Source of the DNA: an uncultured Clostridia bacterium
GTDB lineage: Bacteria; Bacillota; Clostridia; RUG12999
NCBI GenBank assembly: GCA_934792465.1
Contig: CAKVOK010000079.1
Span: 1 to 9,139, forward strand
DNA length: 9,139 nucleotides
Reading direction: 5' to 3'
Shown: piece by piece, positions 7,517 through 9,139 of the stretch
How the letters are laid out: the number at the start of each line of letters is the position of its first letter
Position numbering within the stretch: position 1 is the stretch's first letter
The notes under the pieces: model-generated
Seen by the model: only the letters and a program-made list of their open reading frames with translations
Database searches by the model: none
Told to the model about the DNA's origin: nothing
Made by a program: the position numbers and the translations under genes

Positions 7517-7605
7517 ACAGAAACGGAAACAAAATCAATTATGACGAAAACGGGAATCGCCAAACTTATGGTACCCCCAAGTCAACAAAAAACGGAATGA
7601 GCTGA
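7516..7605 (+). pseudogene. Possible RHS/YD-repeat remnant
   Basis: Right after the stop of the GH42-like gene, in a different frame, the DNA reads N-G-N-K-I-N-Y-D-E-N-G-N-R-Q-T-Y-G and ends at TGA 7603-7605. Y-D-x-N-G-N-R is the hallmark of RHS/YD repeats, which are found in large secreted toxins and wall proteins. The same frame upstream, inside the end of the preceding gene, shows no such pattern, and there is no start codon or ribosome binding site. It therefore looks like a short scar of a larger gene joined here by recombination. With only about 17 informative residues, chance resemblance cannot be excluded. Confidence 0.4.
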
Positions 7606-7792
7606 TGAGGTTTTGCAACACGCCGGGAACAAGGCAGAAAATGCAGGATTTTATCTTTCAAAGCCGCATTTGCTTTGTAATATCATATAAAAAAGCACAA
7701 AAAAAGCCGCCCGGTATAAAGGCATTTTTCCTCTATACCGGGCGGTCTGCTGTGCCGTCACCAATTTCCTGTTCGGAAATCTTTATTCAGTG
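7517..7792. other. Convergent intergenic region
   Basis: This 276-bp gap separates the end of the plus-strand operon from the end of the minus-strand surface protein gene. It holds the YD-repeat-like remnant, a weak 6-bp hairpin (CAAAGC 7659-7664 with GCTTTG 7672-7677, no T-run after it), and the strong minus-strand terminator. I see no separate gene with a credible start, and no convincing intrinsic terminator facing the operon. Confidence 0.7.
7687..7745 (-). terminator. Rho-independent terminator of the minus-strand surface protein gene
   Basis: CCGCCCGGTATA at 7707-7718 pairs perfectly with TATACCGGGCGG at 7734-7745, a 12-bp GC-rich stem with a 15-nt loop. Read on the minus strand it is followed by C then a T-run (7705 down to 7699), a break, and a second T-run. 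This is a textbook intrinsic terminator about 48 nt past the minus-strand stop. On the plus strand the stem is followed by TCTGCTGTG, so it should work poorly for the operon. Confidence 0.9.
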
Positions 7793-9139
7793 TTACTTTG
7801 TTTCAGTCTTTTTGATTTCGGGTTTTGTGATAATTACTTTCTGCTCCTTTTCAACCCATTCGACGCTTGCTCCCAAGTTTTCGGAAATAAAGCGGATAGG
7901 GGTGTAGGTGCGGTCGTTTTCGATAAACGCAGGACTGTCAAGCTTGATTTCCTTGCCGTTTACATAAGCAATGTCCGAACCGATATAGATCAGAATTGTC
8001 ACGTCATCACTTGTTTTAAGATTTTTCCCTTTAATCGTCACAAGTTCTTTATCGCCGTCCCACGAAACATCAGCACCGAGGTTTTCGGCAACAAACCTTG
8101 CCGGAAGCATTGTGCGGTCTTTTTCGATTTTCGGAGCAACGTCGTTCGATTTCGTTTTTCCGAATACCTGTGCGTCTTTTTTGCCGATTGTTAAGATAAT
8201 CTGATTTGCCGAATTATCCTTTTCCGTCCATTTTGCATAGAGTGTGAAGCTCTTTGTTACCTTTGCGGAAAAATCGTACTTGGTTTTGAGTTCCTTATCC
8301 GAGTACCAACCGTCAAAATCAAAGTTTTCCTTTGTCGGCGCCGTCGGCTCTTTCATAACGCTGTTTCTTGTAACGGTCTGATTTGAAACCTTGCTGCCGC
8401 CGTTTGATTCAAACGATACGGTGTAGCGTGAAGTGCCTCGTCCGCCGCCACCGCCTGTGTATCCATCGGTGGAGTCAAAGGTATAGGTCAGAATAACGCT
8501 GTTCGCATGGACACCGCCGGTCAGCACGGGGTTGACCGCAGCCGTTTTGCCTTCGATATCGTTATAGGTGGACTTTTCGGAAAATACGTCTGTGCCGGCG
8601 GTCTTAAGAGTAATATTCACTGTGTAGACCGTACCGGGACGGAATGTATCGCCAATGGCAAGAGTGGTACCGTCCGCAGCCTTCCACTCGGTGCTCTCCA
8701 CATAATATGTACTGTCGGTGGAGGCAGCTGTTGTAGCAGCAACATCCCTGACGGGCTTGGCAACGGTCAGATTTTCTACCTTGATGCTGGTCAGCGCAGG
8801 GATTACAGTTTCGCTTCCTGCCTTCACAGCATGGCAGTCTGCGCACTCCTCATGCTGCTTGCCATCTGCGTTGGGGGTTGCGGGGGTTACTGCCACCAAC
8901 TGCCAGTTGTGGTTGGCGGTTTCGGTGTAGTTTTCGGTTTCTCCGGTCTTTTTGCACTTGGAGCAGGTACGTCTATGGGTGGTGTCATCAACCTTCGTCC
9001 ATGCGGAGAAGTCGTGGGTTTCCGCCTTGAAATCGTCGCCGGCTGTGCAGGTCTTGGTATGCGTACCGGGGTCCATGTACACCCAAGGCTGCGCATCGGT
9101 ATCGTGGGTATGGCCGACCGTTACGGTGCAGCTTGCGGA
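7793..9139 (-). CDS. Mosaic extracellular/surface protein, C-terminal part (start outside window)
   Basis: The frame is open to the window edge, so the gene is partial at its 5' end; the GTG at 9082 is internal. The visible 448 residues, numbered from the edge, are modular. At about 1-110 lie Cys/His repeats with paired CSKC and CADC knuckles and H-x-W or H-x-F-x-x-W spacers. An Ig-like segment spans about 115-222 (FRPGTVYTVNITL). A GGGGGRG linker follows. An InlB B-type (Listeria-Bacteroides, Flg_new) repeat lies at 238-306, with NGG, FDGWYSD and FTLYAKW. A copper-amine-oxidase-N-like stalk domain lies at 312-438 and has two copies of a D-R-T-x-x-P-x-R-F-x-x-E-N-L-G-A unit. Such domains mark secreted wall-associated proteins in Firmicutes. 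No LPXTG motif, membrane anchor or enzyme domain is visible, so function is unknown; adhesion or glycan binding is a guess. Base composition rises to about 55% GC toward the 5' part. A strong terminator follows the stop. Confidence 0.85.
   Translation of the reverse strand, partial: SASCTVTVGHTHDTDAQPWVYMDPGTHTKTCTAGDDFKAETHDFSAWTKVDDTTHRRTCSKCKKTGETENYTETANHNWQLVAVTPATPNADGKQHEECADCHAVKAGSETVIPALTSIKVENLTVAKPVRDVAATTAASTDSTYYVESTEWKAADGTTLAIGDTFRPGTVYTVNITLKTAGTDVFSEKSTYNDIEGKTAAVNPVLTGGVHANSVILTYTFDSTDGYTGGGGGRGTSRYTVSFESNGGSKVSNQTVTRNSVMKEPTAPTKENFDFDGWYSDKELKTKYDFSAKVTKSFTLYAKWTEKDNSANQIILTIGKKDAQVFGKTKSNDVAPKIEKDRTMLPARFVAENLGADVSWDGDKELVTIKGKNLKTSDDVTILIYIGSDIAYVNGKEIKLDSPAFIENDRTYTPIRFISENLGASVEWVEKEQKVIITKPEIKKTETK

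Noticed and set aside
7659..7677. CAAAGC/GCTTTG hairpin as an operon terminator
   Set aside because: The stem is 6 bp, AT-rich, and followed by TAATATC rather than a T-run.
7605..8194. Plus-strand open frames opposite the surface protein's 3' end and terminator
   Set aside because: They cross the terminator and the antisense of a clear stalk domain, with no ribosome binding site and no recognisable motif.
1..9139. CRISPR arrays, tRNA/rRNA genes, transposases or phage genes
   Set aside because: No regularly spaced direct repeats, cloverleaf sequence, or transposase/integrase motifs were found on either strand when reading by eye.

Overview
The window looks like a piece of a Clostridia-type Firmicute chromosome or contig, plausibly a gut or rumen carbohydrate degrader. 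Support for this: strong AGGAGG-type ribosome binding sites, moderately AT-rich coding DNA (roughly 27-45% GC in lines I counted), tight gene packing, and at the right edge a surface protein built from domains common in gut Firmicutes. No species assignment is possible from sequence alone.

Left edge (1-119): a leader holding an 18-bp perfect inverted repeat (5-22 / 44-61) whose right arm overlaps a candidate promoter, followed by a ribosome binding site. Plus-strand block (120-7516): five co-directional genes with very small gaps (a 4-bp overlap, then about 15, 37 and 47 bp) and no internal terminator, so almost certainly one operon. In order they are a GH29 alpha-L-fucosidase, an alpha/beta-hydrolase esterase, a DUF4886 SGNH-type esterase, a large GH95-like (alpha/alpha)6-barrel glycosidase, and a divergent GH42-like (beta/alpha)8 glycosidase. 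None has a signal peptide, so the operon appears to be a cytoplasmic disassembly line for an imported, fucosylated and probably O-acylated oligosaccharide: esterases strip acyl groups, GH29 and GH95-like enzymes remove fucose or a related 6-deoxy/L-sugar, and the GH42-like enzyme attacks an underlying residue such as galactose. The substrate (for example xyloglucan side chains, pectin side chains or host glycans) is not determined. No transporter or regulator lies in the window.

Convergent junction (7517-7792): a short in-frame remnant that reads like an RHS/YD repeat directly follows the last operon gene, then a strong intrinsic terminator serving the minus-strand gene. Right edge (7793 to beyond 9139, minus strand): the C-terminal part of a mosaic extracellular protein with Cys/His repeats, an Ig-like segment, a glycine linker, an InlB B-type (Listeria-Bacteroides) repeat and a C-terminal copper-amine-oxidase-N-like stalk domain. 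Its start lies outside the window.

The points most worth following up are the GH42-like enzyme with a conserved four-cysteine metal site but no canonical Asn-Glu acid/base pair, a 24-bp perfect palindrome inside that gene, the altered catalytic asparagine pair in the GH95-like enzyme, the leader inverted repeat, and the YD-repeat scar.
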